DNA of 64,000 bases from CALMEC01 sp963777565 (GTDB lineage: Bacteria > Actinomycetota > Thermoleophilia > Miltoncostaeales > Miltoncostaeaceae): the NCBI GenBank assembly GCA_963777565.1, contig CAVZQZ010000008.1, positions 1 through 64,000 of the forward strand, read 5' to 3'. The notes beneath the pieces were generated by a model that searched no databases, was not told where the DNA came from, and saw nothing but the letters and a program-made list of their open reading frames with translations. Within the stretch, counting starts at the first letter, position 1. Each line of letters starts with the position of its first letter. This document shows, piece by piece, positions 47,150 to 57,213 of this stretch. The translations under genes were made by a program, and so were the position numbers.

Positions 47150-49051
47150 TCAGGGCCCGGCGGTGGATGAGACGAAGTCCGCGACCTGGCCGATCTCCTG
47201 CGCCGACAGCTGCCCTCCGAACGCGGGCATCGCGCCCCGCCCCGAGGTGACGATCGCCGTCACGGCCGCCTTCGACGGCTTGAGCTGGTCGAGGTTCGGC
47301 CCGATCACTCCCGCGGTTCCCGCCGAGGCGAGCGTGTGGCAGCCGCCGCACCCCGCGCTTGCGAACACCGCGACACCGGGTGCGGCGGGAGCCGCCGGGG
47401 CCGCCGATGCGGACGGCTCACTGGCGTGCATCGTGATGAGGAGCCCGGAGATGAGCACGACTACGAGGCCCGTCGCGAGCCCGAGGCCGACGTTGATGCT
47501 CGGTCCCTGCCGGGCCGGACGCGGAGCCGGCGGCTCGGCGTCCTCGGTCAGGTCGGTGCGTCCACCCGCCCCCCGCAGTGTCTGCACCATGTTGATCACG
47601 AACAGCACCTGCGCGATGGCGAGCACCCCGACCATCACGAGCGCCAGCTGGTTGAAGAGCGCGTACTCCTCGAACGGCTGGGAGAACCGGCGAACCGACC
47701 CGCGCAGGCCGTCGATCATCCAGTAGGCCGAGTTGACGGAGCCCGCGAGGAACGTGAGCCAGATGTGCCACTTCGCGAGGTCGTCGCTCCAGAGGCGCTT
47801 GCCGCTGAGCTCCGGGATGAAGTGGTAGATCGCCCCGAAGATCAGCAGCCCGATGTTCAGCAGGGCCATGTGGTGGAAGTGGCCCACCACCCACATGGTG
47901 TTGTGCACGATCACATCCGCGGCGATGGTCGCGTTGACGATCCCGGACAACCCGGCGAGCAGCCACGAGACCATCCCGAGGAACAGGGCGGTCGAGGCGC
48001 CGGTCCACCGGAAGTTCGAGCGCACAACCGTGAGCCCGAGGCTGTAGAGGGAGAGGGCCGACGGGATGACGAGCGCGAACGTCATCGGCTGCATGAACGT
48101 GTTGATGAGGCCCTGGTGCGTGTGCTGCGGGTAGTCGAGGTAGATGTGGTGCGCCCAGACCAGGACGTTGGCGAGCACGGCGATCGTCCACGCGATGGCG
48201 ATGATGTTGCCCGCGACCAGCGGACGGCCGGCGTACTTCGGGATGAGGTAGTAGTAGACAGCGACGGCCGGGAAGAGCAGCAGGTAGACCACCGGGTGGC
48301 CGAACCACCACAGGACGTTCTTCGCGAGCAGGGGATCCACGGAAACGCTCGGCGCCGCCGACTGGACGATCATCTCCACGAGCAGCACGGCGAGCGGGAG
48401 GGTCGCGATGATCATGTCGATCGCGATGACGGTGAGCGGGATCACCGCGTACGGCACCGGCGTCGGGTTGGTCGCGAAGCGCCGGGGCCACAGGTAGCCG
48501 AATCCGAGGCCGAGACCGAGGCGGTTGCCGAGCGACGAGCGCACGGCGTGCAGCGCCGGACCGACAACGGTGTGCAGGATGCCGAGGCACCAAGTCACGA
48601 TTCCGAGGCCCACGAGCAGCACCGAGGCGGAGAAGATCCCTGTCGCCAGATCGCTCCACTGGCCGGCCGAATTGAACGGCAACGGGTACAGGAACACCCA
48701 CGATCCGGCGAACGACATGCCGATGGTCGCCACGAGCACGCCGGCGGTGCCGACCACGAACAGCCAGAAGGTCGAGCGCACCATCCACAGCCCGAACGGC
48801 CGGAGCTCGAACCCGAGCTTGGCGAGCACCCAGATCCCGAGCCCCATCACGGCGAACCCGGCCCACCCGAGGAATGCGCCGAGGCCGTGCGCCGTCATGA
48901 CGGCGTAGTAGGTGTTGTCGCCGACCCGGCCGACGTCGGCGAGGCTCGATCTCAGGAGCGCCCCGAAGAGCCCCGAGACGAGGAAGATCCCGGTCGACGC
49001 GATCAGGTAGCGCCCGGTCCAGAGTCGGGCGGCCCGGAGGCCGTCGTTCAT
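47150..49051 (-). CDS. ba3-type heme-copper oxidase subunit I fused to cytochrome c
   Basis: 633 aa. Residues 1-530 are subunit I with about twelve helices: low-spin heme His in VMTAHGLGAF, the His-Tyr pair in WWFGHPVVYLLLFPAVAVYY, Cu-B His pair in WAHHIYLDYP, and VVGHFHHMALLN for the hemes. This set fits a B-family (ba3-like) enzyme. After a helix (LATGLVVVLISGLLI) and an Ala/Pro linker, residues about 555-633 form a cytochrome c domain (AGCGGCHTLASAG, with Met in AMPAFGG). The domain could feed electrons directly. The start overlaps the subunit II stop (ATGA). Confidence 0.9.
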   Translation of the reverse strand: MNDGLRAARLWTGRYLIASTGIFLVSGLFGALLRSSLADVGRVGDNTYYAVMTAHGLGAFLGWAGFAVMGLGIWVLAKLGFELRPFGLWMVRSTFWLFVVGTAGVLVATIGMSFAGSWVFLYPLPFNSAGQWSDLATGIFSASVLLVGLGIVTWCLGILHTVVGPALHAVRSSLGNRLGLGLGFGYLWPRRFATNPTPVPYAVIPLTVIAIDMIIATLPLAVLLVEMIVQSAAPSVSVDPLLAKNVLWWFGHPVVYLLLFPAVAVYYYLIPKYAGRPLVAGNIIAIAWTIAVLANVLVWAHHIYLDYPQHTHQGLINTFMQPMTFALVIPSALSLYSLGLTVVRSNFRWTGASTALFLGMVSWLLAGLSGIVNATIAADVIVHNTMWVVGHFHHMALLNIGLLIFGAIYHFIPELSGKRLWSDDLAKWHIWLTFLAGSVNSAYWMIDGLRGSVRRFSQPFEEYALFNQLALVMVGVLAIAQVLFVINMVQTLRGAGGRTDLTEDAEPPAPRPARQGPSINVGLGLATGLVVVLISGLLITMHASEPSASAAPAAPAAPGVAVFASAGCGGCHTLASAGTAGVIGPNLDQLKPSKAAVTAIVTSGRGAMPAFGGQLSAQEIGQVADFVSSTAGP

Positions 49052-49569
49052 GGCTTCACCGTGATCTGGGCGAGCATCGTGTGGTGTCCGACGCCGCAGA
49101 ACTCGAAGCACACGATCTTGTAGGTGCCGGGCGTCCCGAACGTGTGGACCACGTCCTGTGTGTGCTCCGGTGCGACCTGCGCCTGGAACAGCAGTTCGTT
49201 GTCGGTGGTCATCACGCCGAAGCCGTGCGTCGTGTCGGCGCTCCTGAGCTGGAACTCGACCGGCGTGCCGGCGGTCACGGTGCTCGGTGTGATCTGGAAG
49301 CCGAACTGCCGGGCGACCACCTTCACGACCTGTCCGTCGGGCCCGGCGCTCTCGCCGTACGGCACGAGCAGGATCGTTCCGAGCAGCGTCAAGATCAGGA
49401 ACGCGACCACGATCGCGAGCCAGGTCTTCTCGCGCTCCGCGGCCTTCTTTTCGTCGAACTCCTTCGGGTCGACCCCGCGGGTGGACCGCCAGATCGCGAT
49501 CGCCAGGATGAGCCCCGCGACGACGACGATGGAGTAGGTGACCGCGATCGCTGTGGCCGTCGTCCCCAT
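49048..49569 (-). CDS. ba3-type cytochrome c oxidase subunit II
   Basis: 173 aa from ATG at 49567-49569. Two hydrophobic N-terminal helices (IVVVAGLILAIAIW and WLAIVVAFLILTLLGTILLV) anchor a periplasmic cupredoxin domain. The Cu-A ligands are in VCFEFCGVGHHTM (Cys-x3-Cys-x3-His...Met), with the upstream His in TTHGFGV. It receives electrons from cytochrome c and passes them to subunit I. Its length is short, as in ba3 enzymes. No separate subunit III or assembly genes follow. Confidence 0.92.
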   Translation of the reverse strand: MGTTATAIAVTYSIVVVAGLILAIAIWRSTRGVDPKEFDEKKAAEREKTWLAIVVAFLILTLLGTILLVPYGESAGPDGQVVKVVARQFGFQITPSTVTAGTPVEFQLRSADTTHGFGVMTTDNELLFQAQVAPEHTQDVVHTFGTPGTYKIVCFEFCGVGHHTMLAQITVKP

Positions 49570-49747
49570 CGGACGGGAGGTTCGCCAACAAGGCCGGACC
49601 CGCCCATCCGGGCGCGCCCGGACCGACCACGTGGCGGCGCACCGATCCCCGCTGCGGGGAACCCGCAAGAGGTGGGGCGGGTGGGCGCCTCCCCCAAACC
49701 GGCGCCGGGTCCTCTATTCTGCTAGACGGTTTTCGGAAGGACCCCGT

Positions 49748-49786
49748 GGGGCCGCTGCCGGACGGTGCGGCCCCGTTTTCGTTTTC
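49748..49786 (+). terminator. Intrinsic terminator in the aceB leader
   Basis: GGGGCCGC (49748-49755) and GCGGCCCC (49767-49774) form an 8-bp perfect stem, followed by GTTTTCGTTTTC. It ends 10 bases before the aceB ribosome-binding site. No gene precedes it on this strand, since coxB is divergent, so it may be an attenuator or the end of a short leader RNA. Confidence 0.75.
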
Positions 49787-49804
49787 AGCGACGTTAGGAG
49801 CACC

Positions 49805-51407
<1,603 letters not shown>

Positions 51408-51419
51408 ACACCGTGCGTT

Positions 51420-51450
51420 GTTGCCGGGGCCTTGGCGCCCCGGCGGCAAC
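51420..51450 (+). terminator. GC-rich hairpin after aceB
   Basis: GTTGCCGGGGC pairs with GCCCCGGCGGCAAC (three-base bulge) around a CTTG loop, 13 bases after the stop. No T-tract. Confidence 0.55.
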
Positions 51451-51540
51451 GTGCGCGTACGGGCGGCTGCGCCGCTGGCGCTTGACCGCGTCTCCCCGGC
51501 ACAGGATGATCGCCGGGTCCGACCGGCGAGGGAGCCGCCC

Positions 51541-52155
51541 GTGCTGGGGAAAGCCGCGTTGTACGACGCGTTCGGGCGCCGCTTCGAGCGCACCGTCGGC
51601 GCGCGGCTGCGACGCGCGGAGCTCGCTCCGTCACGCGGGCGGGTGCTGGAGATCGGCGCCGGCACGGGCGCGAACCTGCCCCACTACCCGGGCGGCCTGG
51701 ACGAGCTGGTTGTCACGGAGCCGGATGCCGCGATGCTGAAGCGGCTGCGTCGGCGCGCCGCCGAGCAGGGTCGGGCATCCGTGGTGCAGGCGTCGGCGCA
51801 GGCGCTGCCGTTCAACGACGCGTCGTTCGACACCGTCGTCGCGACGGCGGTGCTCTGCTCGGTGCCGAGCCAGGCGGAGACGCTGCGGGAGGTCCGCCGC
51901 GTCCTGCGACCGGGCGGGCAGTTCCTCTTCGCCGAGCACGTCCGCGCCGACGATCCGCGCCGCGCCCGCCGGCAGGACCGCCTGGAACGCCCGTGGTCGT
52001 TCGTGGCGTCCGGATGCCACCCCAACCGGGACACCCTCGCGGCGATCGAGGCAGCGGGCTTCGAGGTGCAGGAGCTGGAACGCTCGGAGCTCCCCATGGG
52101 CCCGAAGCTCGTCCGCCCGTACATCCTGGGCAGGGCCACCGTCCCGGGCGATTGA
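51541..52155 (+). CDS. SAM-dependent methyltransferase (class I, Methyltransf_11)
   Basis: 204 aa from a GTG with GGGAG upstream. Motif I (RVLEIGAGTGANLPHYP) binds SAM, VVTEPDAAM is motif II, and VVQASAQALPFNDASFDTVV gives the following core, with RVLRPGGQFLFAEHV as motif III. Small proteins of this type (with the E-H-V ending of UbiE-like enzymes) methylate small molecules or quinones; substrate unknown. The stop is inside the first copy of a palindromic repeat cluster. Confidence 0.85.
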   Translation: MLGKAALYDAFGRRFERTVGARLRRAELAPSRGRVLEIGAGTGANLPHYPGGLDELVVTEPDAAMLKRLRRRAAEQGRASVVQASAQALPFNDASFDTVVATAVLCSVPSQAETLREVRRVLRPGGQFLFAEHVRADDPRRARRQDRLERPWSFVASGCHPNRDTLAAIEAAGFEVQELERSELPMGPKLVRPYILGRATVPGD

Positions 52156-52289
52156 ACACCGTTAAGCACCGGGACCGCTGATCGTCATTGCGCTCATTGT
52201 GGGTCCCGGGCGTCAACAATCGACGTGTGGCCGATCGTAGGTCCCGGGCGTTAGCAATTCGCGGAAACGGGATTGTTAACGCCCGGGAC
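52141..52289. repeat. Cluster of five related palindromic repeats
   Basis: The core GTCCCGGGCG plus an AT-rich tail occurs in direct form at 52141-52157, 52199-52220 and 52237-52258, and inverted at 52161-52175 (divergent) and 52272-52289. The third and last copies are inverted partners (18-base arms, 1 mismatch, 13-base loop), so they can form a long hairpin that could terminate transcription from both sides. Found between two convergent genes. Confidence 0.7.
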
Positions 52290-52300
52290 GATCGAACCGC

Positions 52301-52597
52301 CTACCCGCCGCGGCGGCCGGCTCGGGTGACGACGCGGATGTCGGCGAGGTCGACGACCTGCACCGCGCCCGGCTCGAGGTGGCTCGACTCGATCACGACG
52401 ATCGCCCATTCGGCGCGGTCACCGCGGTGCACCGCGTACAGGGCCTCGCCGGTGATCTGGCAGTGCCGGTCCTCGCTCCACACCTCGGCGGTCACCAACG
52501 TGTGCGGCGGGAGCATCATCAACGCCGGCGGGACCGTCTGCGGCAGCACCGCGCGGGCGGTGTCGGTCACGAGCTCGGCGATTGCGGTCGCTTGCAT
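52301..52597 (-). CDS. Unknown 98-aa protein
   Basis: ATG at 52595-52597. The sequence begins ATAIAELVTDTARAVLP and later has HCQITGEALYAVHRGDRAEW and a strand EWAIVVIESSHLEPGAVQV. The mix of short strands suggests a small soluble beta-rich fold. No family recognised, no signal or helix. It ends just after the repeat cluster. A longer same-frame extension upstream is not supported. Confidence 0.6.
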   Translation of the reverse strand: MQATAIAELVTDTARAVLPQTVPPALMMLPPHTLVTAEVWSEDRHCQITGEALYAVHRGDRAEWAIVVIESSHLEPGAVQVVDLADIRVVTRAGRRGG

Positions 52598-52662
52598 GGC
52601 AGCCTCCGATGGCTGGGACGACGTGACCTCCCGACTGTACGCCCCGGCCACGTGAAGCGGCG

Positions 52663-53589
52663 TCAGGCCGCGCGGCGGGCGCTCACCGCGACGGCCGCCA
52701 CGGCCGGCCCGGGATGCACCGCCGGGTGCAGCGCCGCCGCGAGCACCTCCAGGCTGTCGACGATCCTCGGGCCCGGGCGGCTGAAGAACGCGTTGCCGTC
52801 CGCGAAGTACACGCGGCCTTCGCGCACGGCCAGAAGATCGTCCCAGCCGTCTCGGGCCTGCAGCAGCGGAAGATCCTCGAGTGCGCGCTCGGTCGGGAAG
52901 CCGCAGCACGCCACGAAGATCACATCCGGTTCGGCGCTGCGGACCGCGTCCCACGTGATCGTGCGCGACGGCGCCGCCGGAGAGCCCAGCACGTCGACCC
53001 CGCCGGCGAGGGCGATGAGCTCGGGATTCCAATGCCCGCCGTTGAACAGTGGGTCGATCCATTCGAGAAACGCCACCCGGGGACGCTCCGGATCCGGGAT
53101 CGTCGCCGTCCGCGCGGCGACGGCGTCGACACGGGCTCGCAGGCCGCCCACCACCTCCGCCGCGCGGTCGGCCCGTCCGGCCGCGTCGCCGACCGCCGCG
53201 ATCGCATCGAGCACCTCCCCGAGCGTCATCGGCTCGAGGTTGACGACCGGAGGGTTGCCCGGCAGCCCGCACGCCGCCTCCAGCACCTCCGCCTCCGCGA
53301 CCGCGCAGACGTCGCACAGCGCCTGCGTCACGATCAGGTCGGGCGCGAGGTCGGTGAGCGCGTCCATGTCGAGGTGGTAGAGCGCACGCTCGGCGGTGAG
53401 CTGCTCGCGCACCAGCGCATCGATCCGGGCGCTCGACGCGTCGTGCGGGATGAGCGTCCGCGTGACCTTGGGCAGTTCGCGGACGAACGGCGGGTGATCG
53501 CACTCGTGTGTCACTCCGACCAACTCGTCGCCGAGCCCGAGGGCGCACACGATCTCGGTGGCGCTCGGCAGCAGGCTCACGATCCGCAC
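52663..53589 (-). CDS. Cobalamin-binding-like protein (BtuF/TroA fold) without signal peptide
   Basis: 308 aa. It begins directly with RIVSLLPSATEIVCALGLGD, the hallmark of the BtuF/periplasmic-binding type III fold, with VTHECDHPP and LDMDALTDLAPDLIVTQALC in its N-terminal lobe and VFVACCGFPTERALED in the C-terminal one. No signal sequence or lipobox precedes it, and no btuC/btuD permease or ATPase lies nearby, so it is probably cytoplasmic. Signal-less members are widely annotated as cobalamin-binding proteins of uncertain role. Ligand inferred only. Confidence 0.8.
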   Translation of the reverse strand: MRIVSLLPSATEIVCALGLGDELVGVTHECDHPPFVRELPKVTRTLIPHDASSARIDALVREQLTAERALYHLDMDALTDLAPDLIVTQALCDVCAVAEAEVLEAACGLPGNPPVVNLEPMTLGEVLDAIAAVGDAAGRADRAAEVVGGLRARVDAVAARTATIPDPERPRVAFLEWIDPLFNGGHWNPELIALAGGVDVLGSPAAPSRTITWDAVRSAEPDVIFVACCGFPTERALEDLPLLQARDGWDDLLAVREGRVYFADGNAFFSRPGPRIVDSLEVLAAALHPAVHPGPAVAAVAVSARRAA

Positions 53590-53653
53590 CGGGCGAATGT
53601 ACCTGGCCGGTCGCCGGCTCGCCGGCCGAACCGCCGGTGAACGGATGCAGACG

Positions 53654-53686
53654 CGCGTCGAGCCCCGGTGGGCGGGGCTCGACGCG
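53654..53686 (-). terminator. Perfect hairpin downstream of the ABC permease gene
   Basis: CGCGTCGAGCCCC and GGGGCTCGACGCG form a 13-bp perfect stem with a 7-base loop, 21 bases beyond the permease stop. No T-tract, so probably a GC-type terminator for the ABC operon. Confidence 0.7.
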
Positions 53687-53706
53687 TCCTGCGGTGGTGG
53701 ACTTGA

Positions 53707-56262
53707 CTACTCGTACTGCAGTGCGCGCAGCACGTCGAGGCGGGCGGCCCGACGGCCGGGGGCGACCGCCGCCAGGATCCCGACGCTGATAGCCAGCCAC
53801 GTCAGCGTGAGAAGCCCGGTGACCGGAAGCGAGAACCCGACGTCGTAGTCGCCGAGTGCCCGCGTCACGAGGGCGGCCAGGCCGATCCCGATCGGCAGAC
53901 CCATCACGGCTCCGATCAGCGCGGTCGTGATGCTCTCCGACCGGATCATCCGACGGACCTGGCGGCGGCTCATCCCCACCGCGCGCAGGAGACCGAGCTC
54001 CCGGGTGCGCTCGATCACCGCGAGCGCCAGTGTGTTGACCATTCCGAACATGCTCACGACCACCGACAGCGCCAGGAGGACGTAGAGCAGGTTCAGGAGC
54101 GTGTCGATGTCCTGCGCCCGCTCCTCGACGAACGCCGAAGACGTCTGCGCGCTTCCGTCGGGGTAGGCGCCCAGCGCCGCCGTGAGGGAATCCACGCCGG
54201 CCTGATCGCCGCCGGCCATCTTGGCCAGCACGAAGGAGTCGGACGCCCTCGGGACGAGCGAGTCGAAGGCGGTCTGCGTCATCACGACCGGACCCATGAG
54301 CGAGTCCAGCTTCTTCGGCGTGTACGTCCCGGCGACCCGCAGCGTGCCGGTCTTGCCGGACGCCGACTGCACCTTGAACGTCGATCCGACGGCGAGGCTG
54401 CGATCCTTCGCGAAGTCGTGGGAGACGATGGCCTGGTTCCCGCTCAGCGAGGCCAGCACGGTGTTTGAACCGCGATCCCAGTCGAAGCGGTAGAGGCTGC
54501 CGATCGTGCCCGGGTCGACCCCGTTGGCGGCCATTTCGTCGGCGCCGACCTTGACGGTGGCCGAACGGACGCCGCTCACCATCTCCGCTCCTGCCGCCGT
54601 GGCGGCGGCCCGGTCGGTGCCCGGGGTCAGGTTCTCGAAGCCGGTGGACTTCGAGATGACGTGGGTTGCGCTGATCTGATCGGCGAGCGCGTTGCGATCG
54701 GATGCCTTCAGACCGTTCCCGAGCACGGCAACGAACGTCATGAGGGCGAGGCCGATCATCAGCGCCGCAGCGGTCGAGGCGGTGCGTCCCGGGTTCCGCA
54801 TGGCGTTCTCGGTCCCGAGCCGGCCGGACTCGCCGCCGAGACGTGCGACCGGACCGCCGATCGCCCGGGTGAGGGGACGGACGATGCGCGGCATGAACGC
54901 CGCGATCCCGATGAACGTGGCGACCAGGCCGACGATCATGAGCATGACCCGGGGACGGGTCGCCATGTCCGCCAGCAGCGAGGCTGCGAGCCCCGCGACG
55001 CCGATCGTGCCGATGACGGCTCCCATGATCGGTGTCCGGCGGCTCAGTGCCGTGCGCGGCAGCTCAGCGCCTTCGCGGACCGCGGTGACCGGCGCGACAC
55101 GGCTCGCGCGCCGGGCCGGCAGCACGCTGGCGGCCACGGTGACGAGGGTGCCGACGACGAGCGACACGACGATTGTGCGCGTGGCGAGGACCATGCCGGC
55201 CTGCGGCAGGTCGACGCCAAGTATCACGAACAGGGCGTTGAGCCCCTTCGCGAGCCCGATGCCGGCGAGGATGCCCACGATCGAGCTTCCGAGGCCGACC
55301 ACGGTCGCCTCGGCGATGACGCCTCGCATGACCTGGCGGCGCGACGCGCCGAGCGTCCGCATCGTGGCGAGTTCCCGGGTGCGCTGGGCAATCGTGATCG
55401 ACAGGGTGTTGAAGATCACGAAGGAGCCCACGAAGAGGGCGATCGCGGCGAACGCCAGCAGGAAGTAGTTGACGAAGCTGAGGTCGCCGCTGGAGTCCTT
55501 GGCCGCGGCCTTGGCTTCGTCCGTTCCGCTGCGGACCTGGACGGTCGACGGGAGATCACGCGCGATGGCGGTGGTCAGCGTCGTGGCGCTGACGCCCGGC
55601 TTGGCGCTGACGACGATCTGGTCGAAGGCGCCGCCGCGGCCGAGGAGCGCCTGGGCGGTCGAAACGTCGAATGCCGCGACCGTGGCGCTTCCGATGGACG
55701 TGCCTCCGAAGGAGCCGATGCCGGAGATCGTGAACCGTCGGGTCGCCCCGTCGATCTGGATGCCGATGCTGTCGCCGACCCGGTAGCCGTTCCGGGTTGC
55801 GGTGGTGTCATCGATCGCGACCTGGGTCGGGCCCCGCGCGAGGCTTCCCTGATCGACCGTCATGAGGCTGAACTGCGGTTGATCCGGATCGAGGCCGAAC
55901 GCGAGCGACGGAGCACCCTTGGTGTCGATGGGCTCGCCGGCCTGGTTGGTGAGTCGGGCGCCGGTGTCGTCGGCCACCTGGCCGGAGGCCGCGGCGACGT
56001 CGGGGCGAGCCTTGATCCGCCGAAGCTCGGAAGCCGGGATCGTGGGCGTGCCCGCCTTGTCCGCGTGCACGATGGTCTTCGGCGTCACGACCGCGTCGGC
56101 GCCCTTGTACGACTGTTCGTAGATGTTTCCGAATGCGTGGGAGATCGTGTCGGTCAGGACGTACGTGCCGGTGATCATGGCGACGCCGATGATCACGGCC
56201 AATCCGGTGAGGACGGCCCGGAGCTTGCGCTGCGCGAGGCCCTTGAGCGCGACGGACAGCAT
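53707..56262 (-). CDS. ABC transporter permease with two FtsX domains (MacB-like)
   Basis: 851 aa from ATG at 56260-56262. N-terminal helix (VLTGLAVIIGVAMITGTYVL), an extracellular domain (about 45-260) and then an FtsX unit (FAAIALFVGSFVIFNTLSIT, about 270-400). Two central helices and a second extracellular part are followed by a second FtsX unit at about 720-845 (MFGMVNTLALAVIERTREL). This duplicated layout is that of actinobacterial exporters for lipids, peptides or antimicrobials. The ATPase gene is upstream and overlaps by one base (TGATG). Two-component genes are divergent. Confidence 0.9.
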   Translation of the reverse strand: MLSVALKGLAQRKLRAVLTGLAVIIGVAMITGTYVLTDTISHAFGNIYEQSYKGADAVVTPKTIVHADKAGTPTIPASELRRIKARPDVAAASGQVADDTGARLTNQAGEPIDTKGAPSLAFGLDPDQPQFSLMTVDQGSLARGPTQVAIDDTTATRNGYRVGDSIGIQIDGATRRFTISGIGSFGGTSIGSATVAAFDVSTAQALLGRGGAFDQIVVSAKPGVSATTLTTAIARDLPSTVQVRSGTDEAKAAAKDSSGDLSFVNYFLLAFAAIALFVGSFVIFNTLSITIAQRTRELATMRTLGASRRQVMRGVIAEATVVGLGSSIVGILAGIGLAKGLNALFVILGVDLPQAGMVLATRTIVVSLVVGTLVTVAASVLPARRASRVAPVTAVREGAELPRTALSRRTPIMGAVIGTIGVAGLAASLLADMATRPRVMLMIVGLVATFIGIAAFMPRIVRPLTRAIGGPVARLGGESGRLGTENAMRNPGRTASTAAALMIGLALMTFVAVLGNGLKASDRNALADQISATHVISKSTGFENLTPGTDRAAATAAGAEMVSGVRSATVKVGADEMAANGVDPGTIGSLYRFDWDRGSNTVLASLSGNQAIVSHDFAKDRSLAVGSTFKVQSASGKTGTLRVAGTYTPKKLDSLMGPVVMTQTAFDSLVPRASDSFVLAKMAGGDQAGVDSLTAALGAYPDGSAQTSSAFVEERAQDIDTLLNLLYVLLALSVVVSMFGMVNTLALAVIERTRELGLLRAVGMSRRQVRRMIRSESITTALIGAVMGLPIGIGLAALVTRALGDYDVGFSLPVTGLLTLTWLAISVGILAAVAPGRRAARLDVLRALQYE

Positions 56263-57035
56263 CAGCGGGTCACCTCCTGCAGCGCCTCGAGCACCTTCTC
56301 GTGGCTGGAGGGGCCGATCGTCTTGGCGACCTGGCCGTCCGCGAGGAACACGATGCGGTCCGCAATGGTGGCGGCCCGCGCGTCGTGGGTGACCATGAGG
56401 ACCGTCTGGCCGTCGTACTCGACGGCCTCGCGAAGGATCTCGAGCACCTCGGCGCCGCTGCGGGTGTCGAGGTTGCCGGTGGGCTCGTCCGCGAACAGCA
56501 CGGTCGGCTGCGAGACGAGGGCGCGGGCGACCGCCACCCGCTGCTGCTGACCGCCCGACAGCTGGGCCGGCCGGTGGCCGAGACGTCCGCTGATCCCGAC
56601 GCGCGCGACGATGTCCTTGACGCGCTTCGGGTCGGGCCGAACGCCCGCGATCCGCGACGGGAGCAGGATGTTCTCCTCGGCGGTGAGCATGGGCAGCAGG
56701 TTGAAGAACTGGAAGACGAAGCCGACGTGCCGGCGGCGTACCTCGGTGAGATCCTTGTCGCCGAGCGACGAGACCTCGATGTTGCCGATCCACGCGCCGC
56801 CCGACGTGGGGCGGTCGAGTCCGGCGAGGATGTGCATGAGCGTCGACTTGCCGGACCCGGACGGGCCCATCACGGCGAGGAGCTCGCCCCGGTCGACGGT
56901 GAGCGAGACGTTGTCGAGGGCCCGGACGGCGGTATCGCCCTGTCCGTAGCGCTTGACCAACCCGCGGGCGGCGACGGCCACAGGGGGGGCCGTGCCGGTG
57001 GTTGCGGGGAGCTTGGACGTGAGTGTTGCGGGCAC
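56262..57035 (-). CDS. ABC transporter ATP-binding protein (LolD/MacB type)
   Basis: 257 aa from GTG with GGAGG 8 bases upstream. Walker A is GPSGSGKST, the Q-loop is in RHVGFVFQFFNLLPMLTAEE, the signature LSGGQQQRVAVARAL and Walker B VLFADEPTGNLD. It powers the FtsX-type permease encoded next. Homologues with this order defend against bacitracin-like or lantibiotic agents, which fits with the sensor kinase and response regulator divergent at 57.2 kb. Substrate is not known. Confidence 0.95.
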   Translation of the reverse strand: MPATLTSKLPATTGTAPPVAVAARGLVKRYGQGDTAVRALDNVSLTVDRGELLAVMGPSGSGKSTLMHILAGLDRPTSGGAWIGNIEVSSLGDKDLTEVRRRHVGFVFQFFNLLPMLTAEENILLPSRIAGVRPDPKRVKDIVARVGISGRLGHRPAQLSGGQQQRVAVARALVSQPTVLFADEPTGNLDTRSGAEVLEILREAVEYDGQTVLMVTHDARAATIADRIVFLADGQVAKTIGPSSHEKVLEALQEVTR

Positions 57036-57213
57036 TGTGTGACCTCCAGGGGTCGAGTGGTTTGATGTCCTGGGGTCAACGTACGAGCGCCGGTCTCATC
57101 GGCCGTCGCCCGGCGTGGTGAACCTGAGGTCATCCCCGAGGAGGAGGTCGTGCGGCCCCTGATCGTCCTCACGGGGGAGTGCGATCGACCGGAGCGCGCA
57201 TTACGCTCAACCC

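Noticed and set aside
47336..49123. Long plus-strand frame over the oxidase genes
   Set aside because: Antisense of a polytopic membrane protein; gives a Glu/Asp/Arg/His repeat-like product typical of antisense helices.
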